NCBI GenBank assembly: GCA_947497485.1
Contig: CANMHB010000004.1
Location: 124,001 to 188,000, forward strand
DNA: 64,000 nucleotides
Reading direction: 5' to 3'
From: Flavobacteriales bacterium
GTDB taxonomy: Bacteria; Bacteroidota; Bacteroidia; Flavobacteriales_D; Crocinitomicaceae
Made by a program: the position numbers and the translations under genes. The notes under the pieces are model-generated. The model was given only the letters and a program-made list of their open reading frames with translations, searched no databases and was not told where the DNA came from. Shown piece by piece: positions 8,494 to 17,393 of the stretch; positions within the stretch are counted from its first letter, which is position 1, and the number at the start of each line of letters is the position of its first letter.

Positions 8494-9060
8494 TTAACTC
8501 TTAACTCTCTCAACATAAACCCCCGTCCTCGTATCAATTTTAATCACTTCACCATTATCGATAAACAAAGGAACTTTTACTTCTGCTCCGGTAGCAATAG
8601 TTGCAGGTTTCATTGAGTTTGTAGCCGTATCTCCTTTTACTCCTGGCTCTGTATAGGTTACTTCGGAAATGATATACATTGGTAAATCAACAACAAGCGG
8701 TGCTTCTTCCTCAGCATGAAATAGAATATTTACAGTCATTCCTTCTTGCAAGAATCCAGGTTTTTCTACCATTTTTAATGGAATATTTACTTGCTCGAAT
8801 GTTTCATTATTCATGAATACATAATCGTCAGTTTCCTGATATAAGTATTGATATTCACGATTTTCAATTCGAACCGGATCGATTTTGTGTCCTGCTGAAA
8901 AGGTGTTATCAATTACTTTTCCTGTTTCAATTTGACGCATCTTTGTACGAACAAAAGCAGGGCCTTTACCAGGTTTTACGTGTTGAAATTCAATAATTTG
9001 AAATAATTTATCGTTGTGACGAATACACAATCCATTTCTGATATCTGCGGTAGTTGCCAT
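8494..9060 (-). CDS. efp: Translation elongation factor P
   Basis: EF-P enters the ribosomal E site and relieves stalling at polyproline stretches. The 188-residue reading from ATG 9060 (ATTADIRNGLCIRHNDK) matches Bacteroidota EF-P; an upstream ATG at 9078 would add six residues and overlap the promoter. Domain I (KOW-like) has FQHVKPGKGPAFVRTKMR; domains II and III (OB folds) include VMNNE-like FMNNETFEQVNI and the C-terminal GAEVKVPLFIDNGEVIKIDTRTG. The tip of the domain I loop is HVKPGKGPAF, with the usual Lys that is modified or functional. It is the first gene of a minus-strand group with gcvT and a lipoprotein gene. Confidence 0.96.
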   Translation of the reverse strand: MATTADIRNGLCIRHNDKLFQIIEFQHVKPGKGPAFVRTKMRQIETGKVIDNTFSAGHKIDPVRIENREYQYLYQETDDYVFMNNETFEQVNIPLKMVEKPGFLQEGMTVNILFHAEEEAPLVVDLPMYIISEVTYTEPGVKGDTATNSMKPATIATGAEVKVPLFIDNGEVIKIDTRTGVYVERVKS

Positions 9061-9075
9061 AAAATTTAATTTGCG

Positions 9076-9083
9076 CAAAGATA
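9076..9083 (-). promoter_or_regulatory. Promoter -7 element for efp
   Basis: Read on the minus strand the octamer is TATCTTTG, a full match to the Bacteroidota TAnnTTTG element. It lies 15 bases before the efp ATG at 9060, giving a short leader and supporting that start over the ATG at 9078. A clear -33 TTG was not seen. Confidence 0.6.
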
Positions 9084-9200
9084 ACGTTTTATTGAATTCT
9101 AAATGCGACCTATTTCAAAGCGCAATAAATAAGGCGTTTTTCAACTAAATTTAGTTCATAACTCAAGTTTATCTTATGTAAAAACAAGGCTACTTAACTT

Positions 9201-9208
9201 TAAATTTG
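9201..9208 (+). promoter_or_regulatory. Promoter -7 element for parE-parC
   Basis: TAAATTTG matches TAnnTTTG and lies 21 bases before the parE ATG at 9230. It makes the in-frame TTG at 9206 an unlikely start, since that codon would be inside the promoter element. No convincing -33 TTG is visible. Confidence 0.55.
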
Positions 9209-9229
9209 TTGGTTATCACAATTCAATCA

Positions 9230-11119
9230 ATGGCTGAAAATCAATATACCGAAGACAACATACGATCACTTGATTGGAAAGAGCACATTCGCTTACGTCC
9301 GGGAATGTATATCGGGAAGTTGGGAGATGGTGCAGCTGCTGACGATGGAATTTACATTTTAGTAAAGGAAGTTATGGATAACTGCATTGATGAATTCGTG
9401 ATGGGGAATGGTAAAAAAGTTGACATTAAGGTCAAAGACGGTAAGGTTTCTGTTCGTGATTATGGCCGAGGTATTCCATTGGGTAAAGTCGTTGAGGTTG
9501 TTTCCAAAATGAACACCGGTGGTAAATACGATTCAAAGGCCTTTAAAAAGTCTGTTGGATTAAACGGAGTTGGAACCAAAGCGGTGAATGCACTTTCTTC
9601 CTATTTTATGGTGTATGCCGTTCGTGAAGGAGAACTCAAAAAAGCAGAATTTAACAAGGGTGAATTAGTTAAAGAATATCCGCTCGAAAAAACAACGGAA
9701 GGCAATGGAACTTATGTAGAGTTCACGCCAGACGAAACGATTTTCAAAAAATATGCTTTCAAAACGGCGTATTTGGATAAAATGATGTGGAATTACTGCT
9801 ACCTAAATCGTGGTTTGACCATTCATTACAACGGTGAGCGATACAATTCCAAAGATGGATTGAAGGATTTGTTGGAAAACAACATGGATGGCGATCCGCT
9901 TTATCCTATTATTCATTTAGAAGACGAAGATATCGAGGTTGCTTTTACACACGGTCGAACTTACGGTGAAGATTATTACTCATTCGTTAATGGCCAGCAT
10001 ACGACGCAAGGAGGAACACATCAAAGTGCATTCAGAGAATCTGTAGCGAAAGTGATTCGTGATTTCTATAATAAGAATTATGAAGCTTCCGATATTCGGC
10101 AATCGATTGTTGCGGCGATTTCGGTCAAGGTAATTGAGCCGGTTTTTGAATCGCAAACAAAAACGAAATTAGGTTCGCAGGAAATTGAGCCGGGTGGAAA
10201 ATCCATGCGTGCGTTTATCAATGATTTTCTAAAAGATAAACTCGATAATTATTTGCATCGTCATCCAGAGGTTGCAGAAACAATTGAAAAGAAAATCAAG
10301 CAATCGGAGCGCGAACGAAAAGAACTGGCCGGAATCCGAAAGATTGCTCGTGATCGTTCCAAAAAAGCGAATCTACATAACAAGAAGTTACGTGATTGCC
10401 GCGTGCATTTAACTGATTTGAAAGATGACAAACGCGAGGCAACAACTTTGTTTATCACGGAGGGAGACTCAGCGAGTGGTTCAATTACAAAGTCAAGAGA
10501 CGTGAATACGCAAGCCGTTTTCTCATTGCGCGGTAAGCCATTGAATTGTTATGGCTTGACCAAAAAAGTCGTTTATGAAAACGAGGAATTCAATTTGATA
10601 CAAGCGGCGCTAGACATCGAAGAGGAAATGGATAACTTGCGATACAACAAGATTGTAATTGCAACCGATGCCGATGTCGACGGAATGCACATACGTATGT
10701 TGTTGTTGACATTCTTTTTGCAATTTTTTCCGGATTTGGTGAAACGAAACCACGTATATGTGTTGCAAACGCCTTTATTCCGAGTTCGTAACAAGAAGAA
10801 AACCATTTATTGTTATTCCGAGGAGGAACGCCGAAATGCGATTGCAGAAATTGGAAAAGCAGCTGAAATTACTCGATTCAAAGGGCTAGGGGAGATCTCA
10901 CCGGATGAGTTTATTCATTTTATAGGTGAAGATATTCGGTTGGAGCCAGTTCTTCTAACCAAAGATGCGTCCATTGATTCCATTTTATCCTACTTTATGG
11001 GTAAAAACACACCAGAACGACAAGACTTCATTATTGATAATTTACGTGTGGAAAAAGATTTAGCCGAGGAAACGACTAGCGAAGTAAATGATGCCGGCGA
11101 ATTAGATATTGCTTCATAA
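9230..11119 (+). CDS. parE: DNA topoisomerase IV subunit B (GyrB/ParE type)
   Basis: This is the ATPase subunit of a type IIA topoisomerase that decatenates and relaxes chromosomes. The start ATG 9230 gives [20 protein letters not shown]. The GHKL ATPase domain (about 1-210) has [22 protein letters not shown], the lid [20 protein letters not shown] and VGTKAVNAL. The transducer domain follows, then a TOPRIM domain with [13 protein letters not shown] and [19 protein letters not shown]. The 629-residue length lacks the long GyrB insertions. Assignment as ParE rather than GyrB rests on its immediate partner, which has a ParC-like C-terminus, and on resemblance to the Bacteroidota topoisomerase IV pair. 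Three bases separate it from parC. Confidence 0.9.
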   Translation: MAENQYTEDNIRSLDWKEHIRLRPGMYIGKLGDGAAADDGIYILVKEVMDNCIDEFVMGNGKKVDIKVKDGKVSVRDYGRGIPLGKVVEVVSKMNTGGKYDSKAFKKSVGLNGVGTKAVNALSSYFMVYAVREGELKKAEFNKGELVKEYPLEKTTEGNGTYVEFTPDETIFKKYAFKTAYLDKMMWNYCYLNRGLTIHYNGERYNSKDGLKDLLENNMDGDPLYPIIHLEDEDIEVAFTHGRTYGEDYYSFVNGQHTTQGGTHQSAFRESVAKVIRDFYNKNYEASDIRQSIVAAISVKVIEPVFESQTKTKLGSQEIEPGGKSMRAFINDFLKDKLDNYLHRHPEVAETIEKKIKQSERERKELAGIRKIARDRSKKANLHNKKLRDCRVHLTDLKDDKREATTLFITEGDSASGSITKSRDVNTQAVFSLRGKPLNCYGLTKKVVYENEEFNLIQAALDIEEEMDNLRYNKIVIATDADVDGMHIRMLLLTFFLQFFPDLVKRNHVYVLQTPLFRVRNKKKTIYCYSEEERRNAIAEIGKAAEITRFKGLGEISPDEFIHFIGEDIRLEPVLLTKDASIDSILSYFMGKNTPERQDFIIDNLRVEKDLAEETTSEVNDAGELDIAS

Positions 11120-11122
11120 GAT

Positions 11123-13807
11123 ATGGCAGAGGACGAAACAGAGGAAATAAACGACCAAAACGGCGAAGAGCATAATCCATTTGAGAATAAGCAAGTGGAT
11201 GAAAACATCATTCCCGTTGGTGGTTTGTATGAAAATTGGTTTCTGGATTACGCCAGTTACGTAATTCTTGAGCGCGCTGTTCCGTCGTTACAAGATGGAC
11301 TGAAGCCTGTGCAACGTAGAATCTTACATTCCATGAAAGAAATGGAAGATGGGCGCTATAATAAAGTTGCCAACATCATCGGAAATACGATGAAATATCA
11401 TCCGCACGGAGATGCTTCGATTGGTGATGCGCTTGTTCAGTTGGGACAAAAAGATTTACTAATTGATTGCCAAGGTAACTGGGGAAATACACTAACTGGT
11501 GATGGTGCTGCTGCTGCACGATACATTGAGGCGCGACTTTCAAAGTTTGCTTTACATGTTGCCTTTAATGCCAAAACAACGAATTGGCTTTCAAGTTACG
11601 ATGGTCGAAACAAAGAGCCTGAACAGCTGCCAATGAAATTCCCAATGCTTTTGGCGCAAGGTGCTGAAGGTATTGCAGTTGGATTGGCATGTAAGTTTTT
11701 GCCACATAATTTCATAGAATTAATTGAACAGTCGATTAACCATTTACGAGGAAAAAAAGTAGAGATTCTACCTGATTTTCCGAATGGCGGAATGGCCGAT
11801 TTTACTGGTTATAACGATGGAATGCGTGGCGGAAGAGTTCGGGTTCGTGCCAAAATCAAAAAAGTTGATAATAAAACGCTCATCATTCACGAGATTCCAT
11901 TTGGAACAACGACAAGTTCCTTGATTGAATCGGTAATTAAAGCGAATGATAAGGGAAAAATAAAAATTAAAAAGATCGAAGATAACACTTCGATGGAGGC
12001 GGAAATTATTGTGCACTTGTTCCCTGGAGTTTCTCCGGATAAAACAATCGATGCGCTTTATGCTTTTACGGATTGTGAGGTTTCAATTTCTCCGAATTCA
12101 TCGATTATTGACGGAGAGAAACCACGTTTCCTTGGAGTTTCTGAAATTTTAAAAATCAATACCGATAATACGGTTCGTTTGTTGAAATTGGAATTGGAAA
12201 TTCGTTTGGATGAACTCGAGCGTCAATGGCATTTTTCAACCTTGGAGAAGTTGTTCATCAACAATGAGATGTATATCGATTTCAAACATTATGGAGATCG
12301 AGAAGCACTTTATGAATACTTGTATAAGCGTTTTGAGCCATTCAAAAAGCAATTGATTCGTGAAATTACAGACGACGATCTTCATAAGTTGACGCAAATT
12401 CCGATGATTCGAATCACACGATTTGACTCAAGCAAGGCCGACGAAGCGTTGTTGAAAATCGAGGAGGAGATGAAAGTTGTCAAAGAACATTTGGCGAACT
12501 TAATCGAATTTGCGATTGAATATTTCAAAGACCTGAAAAAACGTTTTGGTGCCGGAAAAGAGCGTAAAACAGAAATCAAAGTTTTCGATACAATCAATGC
12601 AACCAAAGTTATCATTGCCAATAGAAAACTATATGTTGATTACGATGAGGGATTCATTGGCTATGGCTTAAAGAAAAATGAGCCAGTTAGCGATTGTTCG
12701 GAAATAGATGACATCATTTGTTTCTTCGCATCTGGTAAAATGATGGTTACCAAGGTTTCCGACAAGAAATTCGTTGGTAAGGATTTGATTTTCGCGAGTG
12801 TTTGGAAAAAAGGCGATACGCGAACAATCTACCATTTATTCTACCAAGATGGAATCGGCGGAGCAACGATGATGAAGCGTTTTTATGTGAATTCCATCAC
12901 ACGCGATACCGAATACGATTTGACGCGTGGAACCAAAGGCTCTAAAATGCTTTATTTTTCTGTTCATCCGAACGGGGAAAGGGAAGTCATAACAGTTCTT
13001 TTAAGACCACGTCCGCACTTGAAACGTTTAAGATTTGACGTCGATTTAGGTGAATTATTGATTAAAGGAAGAAATTCAGCAGGTAATCGCGTTACGAAAG
13101 AAATTATTCAGAAAATCGTTCAGAAGGAAGTTGGAGGTTCGACCTTGGCCGCTCGTAAAATTTGGTATGATAACATTGTTGGACGTTTGAATGACGAAGG
13201 ACGTGGTAAATTCCTTGGATCTTTTAAAGGAGATGATCGCATATTGACCTTGTATAAAAATGGGGAATATCGTTTGAGTTCTTTTGATTTAGCGACCCAT
13301 TTTGATGAAGACATGCTTCACATTGAAAAATGGATTCAGGATCGCCCAATTACGACGGTTTATTTTGATGCAGAGAAAGACATGCATTTTGTGAAACGAT
13401 TCTTGTGTGAGGTAACTTCCGACAAACGTGTAAGTTTCATTAGCGAAGGAGCTGGGTCATATATGGATTTGGTTTCAACGGCTTATCGCCCGGAAGCTAA
13501 AATCGTTTACAATAAACTATTAAAAGAGACCAAAAATTTACCTGATAATGTAGTTAATCTGGCTGACATGATTGATGTGAAAGGAATGAAAGCCCAGGGT
13601 AATCAAATGACCAAATTAAAGGTGAAAGAAATCGTTCTTACACACGCAATAGACGAAGGAAAAGAGCCTTGGCCTCAAGACGAAGTTGTAGAAATTGAAT
13701 CTGAGGAAAATGAAATAATTGATTCCGAGGATGGTGACTCACCGACAATGGAGTGGGATTTGACCAAGAAAGAGGATGAGGACGAAGATCAAATGAAGTT
13801 ATTTTAA
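11123..13807 (+). CDS. parC: DNA topoisomerase IV subunit A (GyrA/ParC type)
   Basis: This 894-residue DNA-cleaving subunit pairs with the preceding ParE. After an acidic N-terminal tail (about 1-30), the winged-helix domain carries DYASYVILERAVPSLQDGLK, KYHPHGDASIGDAL and the catalytic tyrosine in AAARYIEARLS (near residue 136). Next are the tower and coiled-coil regions with LEIRLDELERQWHFSTLEKL, then a degenerate C-terminal beta-propeller (about 500-800) in which I see no GyrA box, consistent with a non-supercoiling topoisomerase IV. The C-terminus is very acidic (SEENEIIDSEDGDS, KKEDEDEDQ). Expression should be coupled to parE. Confidence 0.9.
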   Translation: MAEDETEEINDQNGEEHNPFENKQVDENIIPVGGLYENWFLDYASYVILERAVPSLQDGLKPVQRRILHSMKEMEDGRYNKVANIIGNTMKYHPHGDASIGDALVQLGQKDLLIDCQGNWGNTLTGDGAAAARYIEARLSKFALHVAFNAKTTNWLSSYDGRNKEPEQLPMKFPMLLAQGAEGIAVGLACKFLPHNFIELIEQSINHLRGKKVEILPDFPNGGMADFTGYNDGMRGGRVRVRAKIKKVDNKTLIIHEIPFGTTTSSLIESVIKANDKGKIKIKKIEDNTSMEAEIIVHLFPGVSPDKTIDALYAFTDCEVSISPNSSIIDGEKPRFLGVSEILKINTDNTVRLLKLELEIRLDELERQWHFSTLEKLFINNEMYIDFKHYGDREALYEYLYKRFEPFKKQLIREITDDDLHKLTQIPMIRITRFDSSKADEALLKIEEEMKVVKEHLANLIEFAIEYFKDLKKRFGAGKERKTEIKVFDTINATKVIIANRKLYVDYDEGFIGYGLKKNEPVSDCSEIDDIICFFASGKMMVTKVSDKKFVGKDLIFASVWKKGDTRTIYHLFYQDGIGGATMMKRFYVNSITRDTEYDLTRGTKGSKMLYFSVHPNGEREVITVLLRPRPHLKRLRFDVDLGELLIKGRNSAGNRVTKEIIQKIVQKEVGGSTLAARKIWYDNIVGRLNDEGRGKFLGSFKGDDRILTLYKNGEYRLSSFDLATHFDEDMLHIEKWIQDRPITTVYFDAEKDMHFVKRFLCEVTSDKRVSFISEGAGSYMDLVSTAYRPEAKIVYNKLLKETKNLPDNVVNLADMIDVKGMKAQGNQMTKLKVKEIVLTHAIDEGKEPWPQDEVVEIESEENEIIDSEDGDSPTMEWDLTKKEDEDEDQMKLF

Positions 13808-13816
13808 ATATTATCT

Positions 13817-14072
13817 ACTTCCATCCTTGAGGAGGGACTAAGGGAGGTGAACTTCAAATTCGTATTCATTTCTGTTCTTAATCCCAATTCAATAAATTTA
13901 TTTAATCGAAGTAATTTAGTCTCTTCCCTTGAGGGAAGATTAAGAAGGGTGACCCTTCACGCTTTTTGATTTAGAAAAAATAACAATTTTAATTATTCTT
14001 GTTTCAAAGTGTATCTACTTCTCTACTTCCCTGTCCGCCGGCAGGTGGAAGCAGGGACTCAGGGAGAAGACA
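13817..14072 (+). repeat. Three palindrome-plus-tail repeats downstream of the DUF559 gene
   Basis: Three related units lie between parC and the DUF559 remnant: R1 about 13817-13854, R2 about 13919-13958 and R3 about 14021-14072. Each has a short hairpin (in R2 CTTCCCT-TG-AGGGAAG, 13923-13938) followed by a 17-base tail: R1 GACTAAGGGAGGTGAAC (13836-13852), R2 GATTAAGAAGGGTGACC (13938-13954), R3 a variant at 14056-14072. R3 seems to carry an inserted CTGTCCGCCGGCAGG palindromic block (14031-14045), and it supplies the last codons and stop of the DUF559 frame. Oppositely oriented copies lie beyond the gene at 14493 and 14558. Confidence 0.7.
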
Positions 14073-14435
14073 CTTTCAAACAAACAATCGCATAGTCGAT
14101 TCTTTCTTTTACTGAAGCAATATTTTGTATTACCTCTCCTTCTGAGAATCTCAAAATGATATATCCCAAATTTTCAAGTTTCGTTTGCCTGAAATAATCA
14201 TATTTTCCTTTATTTAAATGGGAACTTCCATCAATTTCGATAATTAATTTCAAATCAGGCGCGAAAAAATCTACTATGAAATTATCAATTGACCTTTGCG
14301 TAAAAAGCGTTCACCAGTTTGCTTTCTCGACAGTACAGCTTCCCAAATATATTTTTCAGCTTTTGAAACCGTTTTTGTTCTCAATTCGCGCGCAAATTCT
14401 TTTAAGTTTTTATTGTAATGATTGTTTGAATACAT
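14059..14435 (-). pseudogene. Frameshifted DUF559 endonuclease-like gene
   Basis: Reading the minus strand from ATG 14435 gives 46 codons (YSNNHYNKNLKEFARELR ... KAEKYIWEAVLSRKQTGERF, LR). After those the family sequence continues one frame away as RSIDNFIVDFFAPDLKLII, EIDGSSH and FRQTKLENLGYIILRF to the stop at 14059. Joining the two needs one missing base near 14293-14300 and yields about 125 residues, the normal DUF559 length. DUF559 proteins have a PD-(D/E)XK nuclease-like fold related to Vsr; the likely catalytic residues (VDFF Asp and EID) are in the downstream half. The gene is flanked on both sides by inverted copies of a palindromic repeat, one of which encodes its last residues. The break may be a real inactivating mutation or a sequencing error. 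Confidence 0.85.
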
Positions 14436-14492
14436 TAGTTGAATTTAATCATATTGAGATTAAAAAGCAAGTCATTCGATTTATTAATTTGG

Positions 14493-14588
14493 GGTCATCC
14501 TCCTCGGTCCTCCTTCAAAGGAGTAAGCTAATTAGCATAGCTGTCTTGAATTATTTAGGTCATCCTCCTCGGTCCTCCTTCAAAGGAG
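14493..14588 (-). repeat. Two identical 31-bp palindrome-plus-tail repeats upstream of the DUF559 gene
   Basis: Copies at 14493-14523 and 14558-14588 are identical over 31 bases and 34 bases apart. Read on the minus strand each has CTCCTTTGAAGGAGG followed by the tail GACCGAGGAGGATGACC. They are inverted relative to the units at 13817-14072, so the DUF559 gene lies between facing copies. The rest of the gap to the membrane-protein gene (14589-14720) is AT-rich with nothing recognised. Confidence 0.75.
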
Positions 14589-14720
14589 GAAGTTATTCTA
14601 TAAGATGGTTTCTAAAATAAGGTAATATGAAGATTAAAAAAACAATTTTCGCTGAGGATAATTATATTTGTCTAGGAAATTAATCAGAGTTAGCTTAAAA
14701 CCAATTTAATAATAAATCTT

Positions 14721-15980
14721 ATGCAGTTATCGAGCGAAGACAAAATCAATTTTTCAAATATAGGATTAATGTTAATCACAGCCGTCTGTGCTTATTTTTA
14801 TCCGTTTGAAACATTTCTTCTAGCTTATGCATATTTAGGCCCATTGCACTATTTAACAGAAATAAGTTGGTTACACGATCGGAACTATTTCTCGAAAGGG
14901 AAATACGACTTCTTGGTATTGTTGATTGTTGGCGTATTGTTATCAGTTGCAGCCTTTTCAAAGGATTTTGGATTTAACACAGCCTTCTATGATTCGTTTG
15001 TTTCTATGAATTTGTTTGATAAGTTGTTAGTTTTTGCCTTATTCAGCTCAATTTTATTTGCTTTAGTTCAAAATTTAATCATCAAAATAATTAGTATTCT
15101 TTTTCTTTATGTTTTTGTGTCTGGTTGGTTAAGTCCGGAGAATGCAGCTCAACAATCAGAAAATACTGCAATTTTTGCACTTACATCCTTGGTTCCAACG
15201 TTAATTCACGTCTATTTATTTACCGGTCTGTTTATGCTTTTTGGAGCCTTGAAGTATAGAAGTAAATCGGGTTTGTGGCAAATGGTTGGTTTTGTTGTAA
15301 TTCCGTTGATTTTAGTTTTCTATTTACCTGTAAACATCAAAAATTCGAATCTGACAGAATATGGTAAAAATGCTTATTACGCCAAAGGTGACGGCTTTTT
15401 TATGACAAATGTTTCCATCATGGATCATTTTAAATTAATCGACGAACCAAATCTTACTAATAAACAATTTTTAGACTCTGTTGTGAATAACAATAAATCT
15501 GGTTATCCTCCAGAACAAAGAGCGCGAATTAGTGATTCATTGAAAGGCAAATTGAATCAGGATTATATTGTTGAGAATTCAAGAAGTGAATATTTTGGTC
15601 GGTCAATACCTCTTAGATATGCTATTCCTGTTGATGTAAAAAATTATTTTTGGGATTCCGTATTTTTCTCAACTATTGGAATTATGTTGATGCGTTTTAT
15701 TGCTTTTGCCTACATGTATCACTATTTAAATTGGTTCAGTAAAACAGAAGTGATAAAATGGCATAAAGTTCCGAAAGTAAGGCTCATTGCAATTGTTGTA
15801 ATTTGGTTAGCCGCTAGTATTTTCTATGCTTATGATTATTCGTTGGGCTTGAGTTTACTATTTTTCCTAAGTTTTACTCACGTTTTATTGGAGTTTCCGT
15901 TGAATATTTTTTCAATTGTGGGTATCGGCAAGGAAACCATTTCGATTGCCAAGAATGGATTTTCATTGAAGGAGAAATAA
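14721..15980 (+). CDS. Uncharacterised multipass membrane protein
   Basis: I do not recognise this 419-residue protein. It shows about eight to ten hydrophobic segments, for example IGLMLITAVCAYFYPF near the N-terminus, FLVLLIVGVLLSVAAF (about 60-80), a cluster between about 90 and 210, and LIAIVVIWLAASIFYAY and LSLLFFLSFTHVLLEF near the C-terminus. The first loop has a conserved-looking LGPLHYLTEISWLHDRNYF with His, Glu, Trp and Arg that could be functional. A soluble, probably periplasmic loop (about 205-300) contains ENSRSEYFGRSIPLR. It stands alone between the DUF559 remnant and the ATPase gene; function and substrate are unknown. Confidence 0.8.
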   Translation: MQLSSEDKINFSNIGLMLITAVCAYFYPFETFLLAYAYLGPLHYLTEISWLHDRNYFSKGKYDFLVLLIVGVLLSVAAFSKDFGFNTAFYDSFVSMNLFDKLLVFALFSSILFALVQNLIIKIISILFLYVFVSGWLSPENAAQQSENTAIFALTSLVPTLIHVYLFTGLFMLFGALKYRSKSGLWQMVGFVVIPLILVFYLPVNIKNSNLTEYGKNAYYAKGDGFFMTNVSIMDHFKLIDEPNLTNKQFLDSVVNNNKSGYPPEQRARISDSLKGKLNQDYIVENSRSEYFGRSIPLRYAIPVDVKNYFWDSVFFSTIGIMLMRFIAFAYMYHYLNWFSKTEVIKWHKVPKVRLIAIVVIWLAASIFYAYDYSLGLSLLFFLSFTHVLLEFPLNIFSIVGIGKETISIAKNGFSLKEK

Positions 15981-16043
15981 TCGAGAATCAATCCTTAAGT
16001 TCAGATTTTTAAAGTCGAAATCATTATGTTTTATTGCTATTTC

Positions 16044-16112
16044 ATAATATCTTTCATTAGTAATGGATAATATCTTTCATTAGTAATGGATAATATCTTT
16101 CATTAGTATTGA
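16044..16112 (+). promoter_or_regulatory. Three 23-bp tandem operator-like repeats before the ATPase gene
   Basis: Three consecutive units (16044-16066, 16067-16089, 16090-16112) share ATAATATCTTTCATTAGTA and then TGG or TGA; the first two are identical and the third differs only at its end. Each contains the near-perfect palindrome CATTAGTAATG. The third unit pairs with the following ATGAAATATTAT (16113-16124) to form a larger inverted repeat overlapping the -7 element. The spacing of roughly two helical turns and the promoter overlap suggest binding sites for a regulator. Confidence 0.6.
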
Positions 16113-16121
16113 ATGAAATAT

Positions 16122-16129
16122 TATATTTG
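16122..16129 (+). promoter_or_regulatory. Promoter -7 element for the ATPase gene
   Basis: TATATTTG matches TAnnTTTG and lies 14 bases before the ATG at 16144, so the mRNA leader would be under about 10 bases. The third 23-bp repeat covers the expected -33 region, where no good TTG is visible, suggesting a regulated promoter. Confidence 0.6.
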
Positions 16130-16143
16130 TAAAAAATAAAATA

Positions 16144-17355
16144 ATGCTCACCCATAAAGAACTTATCGATGTAATCGAATTGCAGCAGTTAACGTTTCAA
16201 GCCAAGGCATCAAAAGTCAATCGTGAAGCCTTAACTAATGTCAAAGTATTGCCGTCGTTTGCAACAATAATCACTGGGCTTCGCAGGTGTGGTAAAAGTA
16301 CTCTAATGCTTCAGCTGATAAACAGTCAAAATGAGAAAATCCTTTATATAAATTTTGAAGACATTCGTTTGGCAGATTTTGATTCGAGTGATTTTATCCG
16401 ACTCCTCCAAGTAATTGACGAAATGGGAGCGAAAAAATTATATTTTGTTGAAATTCAATTACTTGAAAAGTGGGAGATTTTTGTCCATCAACTTCTTAAT
16501 CAAGAATATCAGGTTTTTATTACCGGTTCGAATGCTTCCTTATTGAGTAAAGAATTAGGAACCCATCTTACTGGCAGACATTTGTCTTACGAATTAATGC
16601 CCTTTTCTTTTTCGGAATTTCTCGACTATCATAATGAGCATCCAACAAGTGAACAATTCAAGAAATACGCAAGAATCGGAGGAATGCCTGAGTACGTAAA
16701 ACATGAAGAGTCAGAAATCATTTTGAATCTATTGAACGACATCCTATATCGAGATATTGCTGTTCGACATAGCCTTAGAGATATTGAAACACTTAAAAAG
16801 CTAACCATTTATTTATTGACAAACATTGGTAAACTCGTTTCTGCAAATAAACTCACAGATACGTTCGGTTTAAAATCTACGACAACAATACTCGATTATT
16901 TTGGCTTTTTATCCAATAGCTATGTTGTTGAATTTATGCCAATGTTCAGTTATTCCCTTAAAGTTCAAAATCGAAATCCGAAAAAAGTCTATTCCCTGGA
17001 TAACGGAATCACCAGTACAATATCGTTAAGTTTTTCGCAGGATAATGGAAGAAAACTTGAAAATTTGGTTTATCAGCAACTAAGAAGAAAAAACCAAGAA
17101 CTTTATTATTTCAAGGGCAAAAAAGAATGTGACTTCGTTGTTAGATCAAAAAATCAATCTATACAACTCATTCAAGTTTGCTATGATCTAACTATTGATA
17201 ACAAAGACCGAGAAATAAATGGGTTACTCGAAGCCATGGATTTTTTTGAGCTAAAAGAAGGGGTCATCGTCACTTTTGACCAACAAGAAGAATTCCAACT
17301 GAACGACAAAATCATAAAAGTAATTCCAGCGCATTTATTTTTGTTTCAGCATTAG
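16144..17355 (+). CDS. AAA_14/DUF4143 family ATPase
   Basis: The 403-residue protein has the two-part architecture of this family: an N-terminal AAA_14 P-loop domain and a C-terminal DUF4143 domain. Walker A is GLRRCGKSTLM (about residues 45-55). The segment ILYINFEDIRL and the sensor-like VFITGSNASLLSKELGTHLTGRH are typical, as are FSFSEFLDY, RIGGMPEYV and LYRDIAVRHSLRDIETLKKL. The DUF4143 part includes VYSLDNGITSTIS and YYFKGKKECDFVV, a restriction-nuclease-like ECDFVV motif. The Walker B site reads KLYFVEIQLLEKWE where the family normally has D-E, so the first acidic residue is Val, a single-base change from GAT to GTT. The biological role of the family is not firmly known. It stands alone behind an array of repeats. 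Confidence 0.88.
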   Translation: MLTHKELIDVIELQQLTFQAKASKVNREALTNVKVLPSFATIITGLRRCGKSTLMLQLINSQNEKILYINFEDIRLADFDSSDFIRLLQVIDEMGAKKLYFVEIQLLEKWEIFVHQLLNQEYQVFITGSNASLLSKELGTHLTGRHLSYELMPFSFSEFLDYHNEHPTSEQFKKYARIGGMPEYVKHEESEIILNLLNDILYRDIAVRHSLRDIETLKKLTIYLLTNIGKLVSANKLTDTFGLKSTTTILDYFGFLSNSYVVEFMPMFSYSLKVQNRNPKKVYSLDNGITSTISLSFSQDNGRKLENLVYQQLRRKNQELYYFKGKKECDFVVRSKNQSIQLIQVCYDLTIDNKDREINGLLEAMDFFELKEGVIVTFDQQEEFQLNDKIIKVIPAHLFLFQH

Positions 17356-17393
17356 CTGTAAGAAATAGTCTTCTTTAATTTCGAGCTATCATG

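Noticed and set aside
9230-13807. Assignment of the topoisomerase pair as gyrB-gyrA
   Set aside because: The A subunit lacks a visible GyrA box and has an acidic tail, and the adjacent pairing resembles Bacteroidota topoisomerase IV. Some doubt remains without a search.
13817-14588. Palindromic repeats around DUF559 considered as terminators only
   Set aside because: Several copies lie in the same gap, share a conserved non-palindromic tail, and are inverted around one gene, which terminators do not explain.
14276-14620. Plus-strand frame of 114 codons over the DUF559 region
   Set aside because: It is antisense to the better-supported, family-matching DUF559 frames and runs through the 31-bp repeats.
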